Positions 7,013-16,322 of a stretch of DNA of 64,000 bases are shown here, piece after piece. Source of the stretch: Lentzea tibetensis (GTDB taxonomy: Bacteria; Actinomycetota; Actinomycetes; Mycobacteriales; Pseudonocardiaceae); contig NZ_VOBR01000024.1 in the NCBI RefSeq assembly GCF_007845675.1, positions 62,001-126,000 of the forward strand, in the 5' to 3' direction. Position numbers and translations under genes: made by a program. The stretch's first letter is position 1. Each line of letters opens with the position of its first letter. The notes below the pieces were generated by a model that was not told the DNA's origin, did not search any database, and worked only from the letters and a program-made list of their open reading frames with translations.

Positions 7013-9188
7013 TCGGCAGCTCCCGAACCCGGACACCGGTGGCGTGGTGCACCGCGTTCCCGATCGCCCCGGCCACTCCGACGATGCCGAGCTCACCGAT
7101 GCCCTTCGCGCCGAGTCCACTGATCAACGGGTCCGGGTGGTCGAGGAAACGCACGTCGATCGGCGGGATGTCGGCGTGCACCGGCACGAGGTACGAGGCG
7201 AGGTTGCCGTTGGCGAAGCGCCCGGTGCCCTGGTCGACCTCGGTCGCCTCGAGCAGCGCCTGCCCGATGCCCATGACCACCGCGCCCTGGATCTGGCTGC
7301 GGGCCGCCTTGACGTTGATGATCGTGCCGGCGTCCATGACGGACAGCCACCGGGTCACCCTCGGCTCGCCGGTCCACCGGTGCACCCGGACCTCGCAGAA
7401 GTGCACGCCGAACGACCGGAACCCGTGCTCCGGGTCGACGAGCCGCGGCGAGGTGCCGACCGCTTCGACGCTCCCGACGTCGCACGTGGTGAGCAGGGTG
7501 CCGAAGCTCATCGTGAGGCCGCCGGACGACACGCTGCCGTCCCGGTAGACCACCTCCGCCGGATCCTTGCCGTGGAACGGCGACTTCGGGTTGGTCACCG
7601 CCAGCGCGACCAGCTCCGTCTGCACCGCCTTGGCCGCGACCTGCACGGCGGGCCCGTTGGTGCACGTCGAGTTCGAGCCGCCCGCGTTCGCCGCGGTCGG
7701 CGACGTGGAGTCGCCCAGCTCGGGCCGCACCCGGTCGACCGGGATGCCCAGCACGTCCGCGGCGAGGATGGCGAACACGGTGTACTGCCCGGTGCCCAGG
7801 TCGGCCGCGGTGCCCGACACCGACGCGGTGCCGTCCGCGCTCAACCGCACCTTGATGGACGCCAGGCCGCGGGACGCGCCGTAGGTCGCGGTACCCATGC
7901 CGGTGCCGACGAGCCAGTCGCCGTCGACGGTCGCGCGCACCTTCTTCGGCCGCTTCGACCAGCCGAACTCCTCGGCGCCGCGCCGGTAGCACTCGTCGAG
8001 GTGCTTGCTGGACCACGGTTTTCCGGTGTTGGGCACGAAGGTCGCGTAGTTCTTCATCCGCATCTCGAGCGGGTCGAGGCCCAGCCGCTCGGCCAGCTCG
8101 TCCATCGCGCTCTCCAGCGCGAACGAGCCGTTCGCCTCGCCCGGTGCCCGCATCACGGTCGCCGCGCCCAGGTTCAGCGGCACGATGGTCTTGGTGACCT
8201 GGATGCTGGGGCTGGCGTAGGTGGTGAGCGTCCAGTTGGCGACCGACTCGGACCAGCTGCCGGCGAAACCCCTGCTGGTGATGCCGTCGTTGGTGATCGC
8301 GGTGAGCTTGCCGTCGGCCGTGCAGGCCATCTTGAGGTTCTGCACCGTCAACGGCCGGTGCCCGGCGAGGGTGAACACCTGCTCGCGGGTCAGCACCGCC
8401 TTGACCGGCCGCCCCAGCGCTTTGGCAGCTGCGCAGGCCAGCGGCACCTGGGCCCAGTTGCCCCACTTGCCGCCGAACCCGCCACCGACGTGCGGGCTGA
8501 TGACGTGGATCTTCGCCGCGTCCACGCCCAGCGTTTCGGACAGCCGCCGCACCGAGAGCACCGCCCCCTGGGTGACGGTGTAGGCGGTCAGGTGGTCGCC
8601 GTTCCAGGTCGCCACCGTGGCGTGCGGTTCCATCGCGCAGTGGTGTTGCACCGGCGTGGAGTAGCTCGCGGTGAACGTGACCTCGCCGGCGGCCACGGCC
8701 TGGGCGACGGACGCCACTCCGGTGGCCAGCACGGTGTCCGGGCCTTCGGCGTCGGTGTCCGCCTTCTCCATCGCCGCGGGCGGGCCGGGGAACGCGGTCA
8801 CCGGGGGCTGTTGCTGATAGGTCGTCCTGATCAGCGAGGCGGCGTCCCTCGCCTGTTCCCACGTCTCGGCGACGACGAAGCCGATGGTCTGCCCGTGGAA
8901 GCGGACCTCCTTGTCCTGCAACGGAGGTGCACTCTCGTCGTTCTGGTTCTGGACGTAGGCGAACAGCTTCAGCGGGTTGAACGGCGTGTACACGGCGAGC
9001 ACGCCGGGGGAGGCGAGCGCCGCGGCCGTGTCCATGCCGGTGATCACGCCGCGGCCGATGGTGCTCGTGACGATGTAGCCGTATGTGAGACCGGCCGGTT
9101 TGTTGTCGGCGGCGTAGACCGCCGCTCCGGTGACCTTGATGCGGCCGTCGACCCGGTCGACCGGCTGCCCGATCGGCGTGGCCCTCAT
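6984..9188 (-). CDS. paoC: Molybdenum-binding large subunit of periplasmic aldehyde oxidoreductase (PaoC/YagR-like)
   Basis: A 734-residue xanthine-oxidase-family molybdopterin subunit, close to the 732 residues of E. coli PaoC. The hammerhead domain is N-terminal (IGQPVDRVDGRIKVTGAAVY). Cofactor-binding segments include ISPHVGGGFGGKWGN and VMRAPGEANGSFALESAMDE. The C-terminal GAKGIGELGIVGVAGAIGNA carries the catalytic Glu of the family. With the FAD and Fe-S subunits it would oxidise aldehydes to acids. It is the third gene of the operon; its ATG overlaps the stop of paoB (ATGA). No PaoD/MocA-type maturation gene lies nearby. Confidence 0.88.
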   Translation of the reverse strand: MRATPIGQPVDRVDGRIKVTGAAVYAADNKPAGLTYGYIVTSTIGRGVITGMDTAAALASPGVLAVYTPFNPLKLFAYVQNQNDESAPPLQDKEVRFHGQTIGFVVAETWEQARDAASLIRTTYQQQPPVTAFPGPPAAMEKADTDAEGPDTVLATGVASVAQAVAAGEVTFTASYSTPVQHHCAMEPHATVATWNGDHLTAYTVTQGAVLSVRRLSETLGVDAAKIHVISPHVGGGFGGKWGNWAQVPLACAAAKALGRPVKAVLTREQVFTLAGHRPLTVQNLKMACTADGKLTAITNDGITSRGFAGSWSESVANWTLTTYASPSIQVTKTIVPLNLGAATVMRAPGEANGSFALESAMDELAERLGLDPLEMRMKNYATFVPNTGKPWSSKHLDECYRRGAEEFGWSKRPKKVRATVDGDWLVGTGMGTATYGASRGLASIKVRLSADGTASVSGTAADLGTGQYTVFAILAADVLGIPVDRVRPELGDSTSPTAANAGGSNSTCTNGPAVQVAAKAVQTELVALAVTNPKSPFHGKDPAEVVYRDGSVSSGGLTMSFGTLLTTCDVGSVEAVGTSPRLVDPEHGFRSFGVHFCEVRVHRWTGEPRVTRWLSVMDAGTIINVKAARSQIQGAVVMGIGQALLEATEVDQGTGRFANGNLASYLVPVHADIPPIDVRFLDHPDPLISGLGAKGIGELGIVGVAGAIGNAVHHATGVRVRELPITLEKLLGS

Positions 9189-10162
9189 CGCACACCTGCC
9201 ACGTCGATCAGCGCGCGAACGATGGTCCGCTTCAGCAACGTCACCTTGAAAGCGTTCTGCGCCAACGGACGTGCTCCATCCACAGCGGACTCAGCGGCGT
9301 CGCTGAAGGTCTTCTCCATGGCCGGGTTGCCCTTGAGCGCGTCTTCGACGGCGCGCAGCCGCCACGGTTTCGTGCCCACCCCGCCCGCGGCGATCCGGGC
9401 GTCGAGCACCACCCCGCGCCGGAGGCTCAGCGCCACGGCGACGGAGGTGAGCGCGAACTCGTACGACTGCCGGTCCCGGATCTTGAGGTAGGTCGACTGA
9501 CGCGCCAGCGGCGACACCGGCACCCGCACCTCGACGATCAGCTCGTCCGGCCCCAGCTGGTTCTCGACCTGGGGCGTGTTCCCCGGCAGCAGGTAGAAGT
9601 CCTCCAGCGGCACGATCCGGTCGCCGCCCCGTCCGCGCACCACGACCATCGCCTCCAACGCGACGAACGCGACGGCGACGTCGCTGGCGTGGGTGGCCGC
9701 GCAGGAGCTGCTGGAACCCAGGATCGCGTGCGTGCGGTTCACGCCTGTCTGCGCGGGGCACCCGGAGCCCGGCTGCCGCTTGTTGCACGGCGCCGTCACG
9801 TCCCGGAAGTAGTCGCATCGCGTGCGCTGCAACAGGTTCCCGCCGATGCTGGCCATGTTGCGCAGCTGACCCGACGCGCTGAGCAGCAGCGCGCGGGAGA
9901 TCACCGGGAAGTGCACCATGACGGTCGGATGCGCGGCCACGGCGCTCATCCGCTCGAGAGCACCGATCCGCAGGTGGCCGTCGCTCAGCCGGATTCCGTT
10001 CAACGGCAACCGGTTGACGTCGATCACGTGGTCCGGCGTCAGCACGTCGAGCTTCATCAGGTCGACGAGGGTGGTACCGCCCGCGAGGAACGCGGAACCG
10101 GGCTTCGTGAGTCGCAACGCCTCGTCGACGCTCGACGGTGCCGCGTAGTCGAAGGCGCGCAT
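9185..10162 (-). CDS. paoB: FAD-binding subunit of aldehyde oxidoreductase (PaoB/YagS-like), with 4Fe-4S motif
   Basis: A 325-residue CO dehydrogenase-type flavoprotein subunit. The FAD-binding region has FLAGGTTLVDLMKLDV near the N-terminus and NMASIGGNLLQRTRCDYFRD around residue 105. Four cysteines, near residues 116, 126, 135 and 154, form the extra 4Fe-4S site that distinguishes PaoB from ordinary xanthine dehydrogenase FAD subunits. Electrons pass from molybdenum through Fe-S to FAD. The ATG at 10162 overlaps the TGA of paoA by one base; a GTG directly upstream is also possible. Confidence 0.87.
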   Translation of the reverse strand: MRAFDYAAPSSVDEALRLTKPGSAFLAGGTTLVDLMKLDVLTPDHVIDVNRLPLNGIRLSDGHLRIGALERMSAVAAHPTVMVHFPVISRALLLSASGQLRNMASIGGNLLQRTRCDYFRDVTAPCNKRQPGSGCPAQTGVNRTHAILGSSSSCAATHASDVAVAFVALEAMVVVRGRGGDRIVPLEDFYLLPGNTPQVENQLGPDELIVEVRVPVSPLARQSTYLKIRDRQSYEFALTSVAVALSLRRGVVLDARIAAGGVGTKPWRLRAVEDALKGNPAMEKTFSDAAESAVDGARPLAQNAFKVTLLKRTIVRALIDVAGVR

Positions 10163-10794
10163 CACCGATCACCTGCCTGGACCTGCTTGATCGCGTCGAG
10201 GATGTTCGGGTAGGCGCCGCAGCGGCAGAGGTTGCCGGACATCGCCTCCCGGATCTGGTCGTCGGTCCGCGCCGCGCCCTCCCGGACCACCGCGACGGCC
10301 GACATGATCTGACCCGAGGTGCAGAACCCGCACTGGAACCCGTCGTGGTCGATGAACGCCTGCTGCACCGGGTGCAGCGTCTCGCCGTCGGCGATTCCCT
10401 CGATCGTCGTGACTGCCTTGTCCTGCAGGGAAACCGCCAGCGTCAGGCACGGCAGCACCCGCCTGTTCTCGACGTGCACCGTGCACGCCCCGCACTGGCC
10501 CCGGTCGCAGCCCTTCTTCGTGCCGGTGAGGCCGAGCCGTTCCCGCAGCGCGTCGAGCAGCGTCACCCTCGGGTCGATGCTGAGCTTCTTCGGCTCGCCG
10601 TTGACCTTGAACGCCACGTCGACCAGGCCCGCGTTCGCCGCTGCCTCCACCGGCTGAGCGGCCGCCACCGCCGCCGCCGGTGGAACCAGCGCGACTCCGG
10701 CGGAGACCGCCGCCGCCTGCCCGAAGAAACCCCGTCTGGACAAGTGGCCGTCCACGGATCCACCCCCACTGACACCAGGCTCGTTGGATGCCAT
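10162..10794 (-). CDS. paoA: 2Fe-2S subunit of aldehyde oxidoreductase with Tat signal (PaoA/YagT-like)
   Basis: A 210-residue ferredoxin-type subunit and first gene of the operon. The N-terminus carries a twin-arginine signal (HLSRRGFFGQAAAVSAGVAL), so the assembled enzyme should be exported folded, as for PaoABC. The plant-type 2Fe-2S domain has CDRGQCGACTVHVENRRVLP, and the helical second 2Fe-2S domain has CGFCTSGQIM and LCRCGAY. Start ATG 10794 is preceded by AGGAG at good spacing; an in-frame start 51 bp further upstream would only lengthen the signal region. Confidence 0.88.
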   Translation of the reverse strand: MASNEPGVSGGGSVDGHLSRRGFFGQAAAVSAGVALVPPAAAVAAAQPVEAAANAGLVDVAFKVNGEPKKLSIDPRVTLLDALRERLGLTGTKKGCDRGQCGACTVHVENRRVLPCLTLAVSLQDKAVTTIEGIADGETLHPVQQAFIDHDGFQCGFCTSGQIMSAVAVVREGAARTDDQIREAMSGNLCRCGAYPNILDAIKQVQAGDR

Positions 10795-10911
10795 GCGATC
10801 TCCTGTGTTCGGGGTCACATAAGCACCACCGACCCGATGGGTCAATGCGCCAACCTGCCGAATCCTGCTGGCAGCACGCGAATTAGGACATACACATCCG
10901 ATGTATCAGCC

Positions 10912-11586
10912 CTATTCGGCCGAGCGCCAAGCGAAGTAGCCGAGGCCGATCGCACCGGCCGCCATCGGGACGGCCGTCAGGAGTCCGGCGATCCCGTTGC
11001 CGGGGATCACGAAGGTGAGCACGACGGTGAGCGCGGTGATGGGCACCCACTTCGGCACGGCGTGCGAGCGGAAGAGGCCGATGCACTGCAGCACGGTGCC
11101 CAGCATCACCAGTGCGGCGCCGGGAATCATCAGCGCGAAGAGGTGGCCGGTGTCGTTGTTGGCCGCCTGGATCACCGCCTCGCCGGCCGCGCGGCCGACA
11201 CCGGGGTCGGTCGGGAAGAAGTAGGCCGCCGCCCAGCCCGCGACCCCCGCGGCCTGCAGTCCGCCGCCGAGCCACATGAGCACGGCCCCGCAGGTCGCCC
11301 ACGTGCTGCCGCGGCGCCGGACGACGACCATGGCCGCCAGCGCCTGCAGCGGCACGTTGAGGACCTGCATGGCCGCGAGACCCGTGAGCAGTCCCCACCA
11401 GAGGTCGCGGTGCGCGGCGATGTCGGCGTACGAGTAGGTCTCGCCGCCGCCGGCCGGTTCGGGCCAGAACAGTCCGCCGACGGTCGCGGCGACTGATGTG
11501 ACAGCCAGTACGGCCGCGAGGACGGCGACGCGTCCACGCGTGGAGGTCGCGGCCGTGTCGTGCGCCGCGGTGAGGTCGATGGACAT
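10912..11586 (-). CDS. Integral membrane protein of unknown function
   Basis: A 224-residue protein with about six membrane helices, starting MSIDLTAAHDTAATSTRGRV and then VAVLAAVLAVTSVAATVGGL. A conserved-looking extracytoplasmic loop (YSYADIAAHRDLWWG) and a loop near residue 130 (FFPTDPGVGRAAGEAVIQAA) are the only sizeable soluble parts. It looks like a DUF4386-type stress-associated membrane protein, but the family is not certain. AAGGAAGGCGGA precedes the ATG. The divergent two-component system may regulate it. Confidence 0.7.
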   Translation of the reverse strand: MSIDLTAAHDTAATSTRGRVAVLAAVLAVTSVAATVGGLFWPEPAGGGETYSYADIAAHRDLWWGLLTGLAAMQVLNVPLQALAAMVVVRRRGSTWATCGAVLMWLGGGLQAAGVAGWAAAYFFPTDPGVGRAAGEAVIQAANNDTGHLFALMIPGAALVMLGTVLQCIGLFRSHAVPKWVPITALTVVLTFVIPGNGIAGLLTAVPMAAGAIGLGYFAWRSAE

Positions 11587-11722
11587 GGTCTCCGCCTTCC
11601 TTGGGGGTGAGGTCGCTCCAGGGAACCTCCGGGAAGGTGCTGGTCACATCGGTGCGGGCGCGGAAGTCGTTCTCCGTGCTGACACGGAGGCCGCAGCGCC
11701 GTCGCGGTCCTACCCTGGGGCG

Positions 11723-13693
11723 ATGAAGTGGCCGCGGTCGGTGGGACTGGGCCTGCTGGGACTCGCCGTCGTCATGACGATCGGCGGCAGCTGGCTCCTC
11801 TTCCGCTTGCGACCGGGTGGTGACCTGGCCGCGGCGTTCGTCGGCTTCGCGACTCTCGGGCTGGCGATGACGGCTCTCGGCGTCGTCATCGCGTTTCGCG
11901 TGCGTGCCAACGCGGTCGGCGCCCTGCTCGCGTGGGTCGGCTCGATCGTGGTCTTCCTGACCGCGCGCGACGTGTACTACGGGAGCTGGCTCAACGACCC
12001 TTCCGCGGTCCCACTGGACCCGCGCGTGGTCGCGTTCCTCAACGAGAGCGGCTGGTGGCTGCTCGCCGCCGTGGCGTTGCTGTTGCTGCACTTCCCGGAC
12101 GGCGCGGTGCCCGGCCGCAGGTGGCGGACGCTCCCACCGCTGATCGTCGTCCTCGCGCTCGCACAGCAGGGCTTCGGCATGGTGCCGCGGGAACCGTTCA
12201 CCCAGCCCATGGAGGGGCTCGCCCATCCCTGGGGTCCGCCGTCGGATGCTGTGTTCGCTCTCGGCATGGCGGTGAACATCGGCCTGATCGTCGCGTTCCT
12301 CATGTCCGGCGTTTCGCTGGTGCTGCGGTTCCGCCGATCCACCGGCGTGGTCCGGGCCCAGCTGAAGTGGCTCGCGTTCGCCGGTCTGGCCGCGATGGCG
12401 TACCCGGTCGTGTGCCTCGCCGAGATCGTCGTCACCGGCAGCAGCGGCGTCGTGGCCCTGGTCTTCGGCGTCGTCACGATCATCGCGTTGTTCTGCTCGG
12501 TGGCCGTGGCCATGCTGCGCCACGACCTCTACGACGTGGACCGCGTGCTCGCCGACGCCGTCAGCTACACGGTCGTGCTCCTGGTCCTCATCGGCGCGTA
12601 CGCCGTCTCGGCTCTCGCACTCGGACTCGTGGTGGGCGACGGCTCTCCGGCCGCCGCGGCCGGCGCCACCGCGGTCTGCGCCGTGCTGCTCGCGCCGGTC
12701 CGCAGACACCTGCAGCGCGCGGTGGACCGCCGGCTGTTCCCGCCGCGGAAGGCGGCGCTGCAGGCCATCGACGACCTGCAACGACGCGTGCACACCCTGG
12801 GCGCTCAGCCGGAGGAGCTCGAGTCCACCCTGCGCACGGCGTTGCGCGACCCGTCTTTGCGGGTGGGCCTGCTGATCCCCAGGTCGACGGGCTTCGTCGA
12901 CGCGGAGGGCGCACCGGTGGCCGACACCGGCCTCGTCCCGATCACGCTCGGCGGCACCCAGATCGGCGTGCTCGCCTCGTCCGTCACCACCCCGGCCGTG
13001 CTCAGGGTCGTGGCCTCCGCCGCGGCCAGCCTCGTCGAGGTCTCCCGCCTCCGCGCGGAGCTCGCCAACGCCCTGCGCGAGGTCGAGGCCAGCCGCACCC
13101 GTCTGGTCCAGGTCGGCGACGCCGAGCGCCGCAGGCTCGAGCGAGACCTGCACGACGGCGCCCAGCAACGACTGGTGTCACTGGGCATGGCGATGCGACT
13201 GGCGCAGCGCCAGCTGCCCACCGGATCGGTCGACGTGCACGCCGTGCTCGACCAGGGCGTCGCCGAACTGGCCACCGCCATCGCCGAGCTCAGGCAGATC
13301 GCACACGGCCTGCGCCCCACGAGCCTCGACGACGGCCTGCACTCCGCACTCTCCGCACTGACGAACAAGCTGCCCGTCCCGGTGCGGCTGGAGATCATGT
13401 CCGAGCCCCTGGCCGACAACATCGCGACCACCGCCTACTTCGTCGCCGCCGAGGCGATCACCAACGCCGCGAAGCACGCCAACGCCAGCGCCATCACGGT
13501 CCGCGTCACCCAGGAGGCCGACGAGGTGAGCGTGTGCGTGCAGGACGACGGCTGCGGCGGCGCCGACCCCCGTGCGGGCTCGGGGTTGTCCGGCCTGGCC
13601 GATCGCGTAGCGGCACTGGGAGGGTCACTGCTCCTGAACAGCCGGCAGGGCGTCGGCACGACGATCCAGGCGGTGCTGCCGTGCGAATCGTGA
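11723..13693 (+). CDS. Sensor histidine kinase, NarL/DesK type (HisKA_3)
   Basis: A 656-residue kinase. The first ~280 residues hold around eight membrane helices from VGLGLLGLAVVMTIGGSWLL onward. A linker with a degenerate GAF-like region follows. The dimerisation/phosphoacceptor helix contains ERRRLERDLHDGAQQRLVSL with phosphoacceptor His477. The HATPase_c domain has EAITNAAKHANASAITVRV, DDGCGGADP and GSGLSGLADRVAALGG. It would phosphorylate the response regulator encoded in the 13-bp overlapping next gene. ATG 11723 is chosen because the longer upstream frame crosses the divergent promoter region. The signal is unknown. Confidence 0.88.
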   Translation: MKWPRSVGLGLLGLAVVMTIGGSWLLFRLRPGGDLAAAFVGFATLGLAMTALGVVIAFRVRANAVGALLAWVGSIVVFLTARDVYYGSWLNDPSAVPLDPRVVAFLNESGWWLLAAVALLLLHFPDGAVPGRRWRTLPPLIVVLALAQQGFGMVPREPFTQPMEGLAHPWGPPSDAVFALGMAVNIGLIVAFLMSGVSLVLRFRRSTGVVRAQLKWLAFAGLAAMAYPVVCLAEIVVTGSSGVVALVFGVVTIIALFCSVAVAMLRHDLYDVDRVLADAVSYTVVLLVLIGAYAVSALALGLVVGDGSPAAAAGATAVCAVLLAPVRRHLQRAVDRRLFPPRKAALQAIDDLQRRVHTLGAQPEELESTLRTALRDPSLRVGLLIPRSTGFVDAEGAPVADTGLVPITLGGTQIGVLASSVTTPAVLRVVASAAASLVEVSRLRAELANALREVEASRTRLVQVGDAERRRLERDLHDGAQQRLVSLGMAMRLAQRQLPTGSVDVHAVLDQGVAELATAIAELRQIAHGLRPTSLDDGLHSALSALTNKLPVPVRLEIMSEPLADNIATTAYFVAAEAITNAAKHANASAITVRVTQEADEVSVCVQDDGCGGADPRAGSGLSGLADRVAALGGSLLLNSRQGVGTTIQAVLPCES

Positions 13694-14313
13694 TCGGCGA
13701 GGACTCGACGTTGTTCCGCGAAGGCCTCGCGAGCCTGCTGTCCCACGCGGGCCACGACATCGTGGGTCGCGCCGCCGACGCGTCGACCCTGGTGAGCGTG
13801 GTCGCCGATGCCCAGCCGGACCTGGCCATCGTCGACATCCGCATGCCCCCGGACTTCACCGACGACGGCGCCCGCGCGGCGCGCCAGATCCGGTCCGCCC
13901 AGCCCGAGGTGGCCATCCTGCTGCTCTCCCAACACGTCGAGACCCGGCACTCCGTCGAGCTCGTCAGCCAAGGCGGCTTCGGCTACCTGCTCAAGGACCG
14001 CGTGCTCGACGTCGACGACTTCCTCGAGTCGATCGCGCGCGTCGCCTCAGGAGGCTCGGCCCTCGACCCCGAAGTGGTGGGCCGGCTCCTCGGCCGACCC
14101 ACCACGGGCACGCTCACCCCGCGCGAACGCGAGGTGCTCGGTCTCATGGCCGAGGGGTGCACCAACGTCGGGATCGCGCGGCGGCTCTGGCTCAACGAAC
14201 GCACCGTCGAGACCCACGTCGGCAGCATCATGGCCAAGCTGGGGCTGGCCGCCAACATGGAGGAGCACCGCAGGGTGCTGGCCGTGCTGACGTACCTGGC
14301 CGAGTACAGCTAG
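13681..14313 (+). CDS. LuxR/NarL-family response regulator
   Basis: A 210-residue regulator with GTG start, overlapping the kinase gene by 13 bp. The receiver domain has acidic EDS near the N-terminus, phosphoacceptor Asp52 (DLAIVDIRMP) and conserved Lys105 (YLLKDR). The C-terminal LuxR HTH (about residues 145-190) is LTPREREVLGLMAEGCTN followed by GIARRLWLNERTVETHVGSI. It forms a two-component system with the upstream kinase. The divergently transcribed membrane protein gene at 10912-11586 is a possible target by position only. Confidence 0.9.
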   Translation: MRIVIGEDSTLFREGLASLLSHAGHDIVGRAADASTLVSVVADAQPDLAIVDIRMPPDFTDDGARAARQIRSAQPEVAILLLSQHVETRHSVELVSQGGFGYLLKDRVLDVDDFLESIARVASGGSALDPEVVGRLLGRPTTGTLTPREREVLGLMAEGCTNVGIARRLWLNERTVETHVGSIMAKLGLAANMEEHRRVLAVLTYLAEYS

Positions 14314-14325
14314 GTCGACGACACG

Positions 14326-15468
14326 TCATCGGCTGGTGCACAACGCGGTGTCCACAGTGGACAACACCGCCAGCGCCGCCCGCTCAGCGTTCCCCTTGTC
14401 GAACGTGCCGGGCAACGCGGTGACCGCGACCGCAGCGCCTCGGCCGTCCTCGGTGACACCACCGCGCGTCTCGAACCCGTGGATGTCGCCGCCATGACCC
14501 CAGTACACGCCGCCGCAGCTCAACGGCGTGCTCACCAGCCCGAGGCCGTACCGCGCGCCGGGCCACGTCGCCGCCTCGACGGTCGTCCGCATCTGGGCGA
14601 GCTGGGCGGCGCCCAGCAGCCGGCCGCCGAGCAGCGCGCTGAAGAACCTGTTCAGGTCGCTCGGAGTCGAGATCATCGCGCCGGCCGCCCAACCCCAGGA
14701 CGGGTCCAGCTCGGTCGCGTCCACGACCCGATCGGACACGTCGTCCGCCAAGACGTACCCGTGCGGGTGGCGGCCGTCGATGGTCTGGTCGCCCACCTCG
14801 GGCCAGTAGGTGTCGCGCAGGCCGATGCGGTCGATCACCCGCTCGGTCACCTGTTCCGCGACCGGACGTCCGGTCACGCGCTCGATCAGCAGACCCGCGA
14901 GCAGGTAGTTGGTGTTGCTGTACTCCCACTTCGCCCCCGGCGCGAAGTCGGCCGGGTGCGCGAGCGCCCGGTCGAGCAGCTCACGCGGCTGGACGTAGAC
15001 GTGCTGGACGTTCTCGAACTTCTCGAGTCCGATGTAGGCCGTGTAGTTCGGCAGTCCGCTCGTGTGCTGCAGCAGCTGCCGGACCGTGATGGCCCGGCCG
15101 TCGATCCCTTGTCCGCGAACGAGACCGGGCAGGTAGCGCTCGATCGGCGCGTCCAGCTCGACCTTGCCCTCGCCGACGAGTTGCAGGACCACGACGGCGA
15201 CGAACGTCTTGGTGTTGCTGCCCACGCGCACCTGTCCGTCGCGGGGTACCGGCGTCGACTTGCCCAGTTCGCCGGTACCCGAGGTGTACGAAGTGGACCG
15301 TCCCTTGGCTTGCACGGCGGCCAGCGCGGCGGGGAACTTCTCCTTGCGCACCAAGCTGTCCAGGCTCTGTTGCACCTCCGCGCGGTCCGGGGTCGCACCC
15401 GCAGGCGCGGCGGCCAGGCCGCAGGCGAGCGCCGCGGCGAGCACCGGGGCGAGCAGCTTCGTCTTCAT
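14326..15468 (-). CDS. Secreted serine hydrolase, class C beta-lactamase / D,D-carboxypeptidase fold
   Basis: A 380-residue protein with a Sec signal peptide (MKTKLLAPVLAAALACGLAA, cleavage near AGA). Catalytic motifs of the serine beta-lactamase/R61 fold are present: SNTK (Ser84, Lys87), YSN (Tyr183-Asn185) and a C-terminal HGGD that replaces KTG. Such proteins act as D-Ala-D-Ala carboxypeptidases, peptidases or esterases; the motifs fit the R61 group but substrate cannot be told. The start is set at 15468 because GGAGG lies just before it and the signal peptide begins there. It converges on the response regulator with a 12-bp gap. Confidence 0.88.
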   Translation of the reverse strand: MKTKLLAPVLAAALACGLAAAPAGATPDRAEVQQSLDSLVRKEKFPAALAAVQAKGRSTSYTSGTGELGKSTPVPRDGQVRVGSNTKTFVAVVVLQLVGEGKVELDAPIERYLPGLVRGQGIDGRAITVRQLLQHTSGLPNYTAYIGLEKFENVQHVYVQPRELLDRALAHPADFAPGAKWEYSNTNYLLAGLLIERVTGRPVAEQVTERVIDRIGLRDTYWPEVGDQTIDGRHPHGYVLADDVSDRVVDATELDPSWGWAAGAMISTPSDLNRFFSALLGGRLLGAAQLAQMRTTVEAATWPGARYGLGLVSTPLSCGGVYWGHGGDIHGFETRGGVTEDGRGAAVAVTALPGTFDKGNAERAALAVLSTVDTALCTSR

Positions 15469-15574
15469 CGTTCCTCCAGTCGCTGGTGACGAGAGGAACC
15501 CTGTCAAGAACGCACCTGTCCGCGCGGTAGCACGGTCACCCCGGTTCGTGGTGGAGCCAGCTCCACCAACGCGC

Positions 15575-16246
15575 TCACCCGCCGTGCTGTCGGCGCACCA
15601 TCTCGGTGATCCAGATGGGCGCGAACGGGGACGTGCAGTTCGGGGGAGTCGGGTAGTCCTTGAGCACCTGCAGGCGTTCACCGATGTCGATCGCACGGGC
15701 GCGGTGCTCGGCGTGCTCGATCCCGATCTGCGCCAGGCTGTGGTTCATCGCCCACTGCAGCCGATCCGGGGCGTCCTTCATCTCCGCCTCGATGACGTCC
15801 AGCAGTCCCACGAGGTCGAGGCCATCGGGCTTCTTCACCACACGTTCGGTGGTCAACGCCCAACCGGCACTCGCGACCACCGGATCCGGATCGGCGAACC
15901 AGGCCAGACGCAGCTCCTCGGCGTGCGGGTTCTTCTTCACCACGTAGTTCACGAGCCAGTCGTGCACCTTGGGGGTGCGCGCCTCGCGCAACATGGCGTC
16001 CAGCTCGTCGCGCTCGAACGCCTTCGGGCGGCAGATCAGCAGCGCCAGCAGCCTGGCCGCGGTGTCGTCGGTATTCCAGAGCTCGCGCGCGAGCTCCTGC
16101 TGCGTCTTCAGCCGCTTCGCGACCGCGCGCAGCTTGCCGAGGTTCACCCCGTGGTCGTCACCGTGCTTCTCGTTCACCACGCGTGCCTTCGGGTCCTCGA
16201 GCGCGGCCAGCTCGGCCATCACCTCGGCCACCGTCGTCTCGGCCAC
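15575..16246 (-). CDS. DNA alkylation repair protein, AlkD-like HEAT-repeat family
   Basis: A 223-residue all-helical protein matching the AlkD/AlkC-like group: KARVVNEKHGDDHGVNLGKL near the N-terminus, then HEAT-like helix pairs with LALLICRPKAFERDELDAML and WALTTERVVKKPDGLDLVGL. AlkD glycosylases excise bulky alkylated bases such as N7-methylguanine derivatives without flipping the base. Catalytic residues cannot be assigned securely by eye. The GTG start at 16246 is preceded by GGGAGG. It is monocistronic, ahead of the serine hydrolase gene. Confidence 0.75.
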   Translation of the reverse strand: MAETTVAEVMAELAALEDPKARVVNEKHGDDHGVNLGKLRAVAKRLKTQQELARELWNTDDTAARLLALLICRPKAFERDELDAMLREARTPKVHDWLVNYVVKKNPHAEELRLAWFADPDPVVASAGWALTTERVVKKPDGLDLVGLLDVIEAEMKDAPDRLQWAMNHSLAQIGIEHAEHRARAIDIGERLQVLKDYPTPPNCTSPFAPIWITEMVRRQHGG

Positions 16247-16322
16247 CTCAGCCTCCCGTCCATCACGTCGGGAGTCAGCCTACGAGCAACGCGCATCGCG
16301 GGCCGGGCGCCGATCCACCGGC

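Noticed and set aside
10870-10900. A small palindrome (ATACA/TGTAT) between the paoA start and the membrane protein gene, considered as an operator
   Set aside because: Arms of only 5 bp with a 7-bp spacer could be chance, and no regulator gene adjoins it.
10883-13168. A 761-codon minus-strand frame across the histidine kinase gene and the divergent promoter
   Set aside because: It overlaps a clear kinase gene and a clear membrane-protein gene, and its composition is typical of shadow frames.
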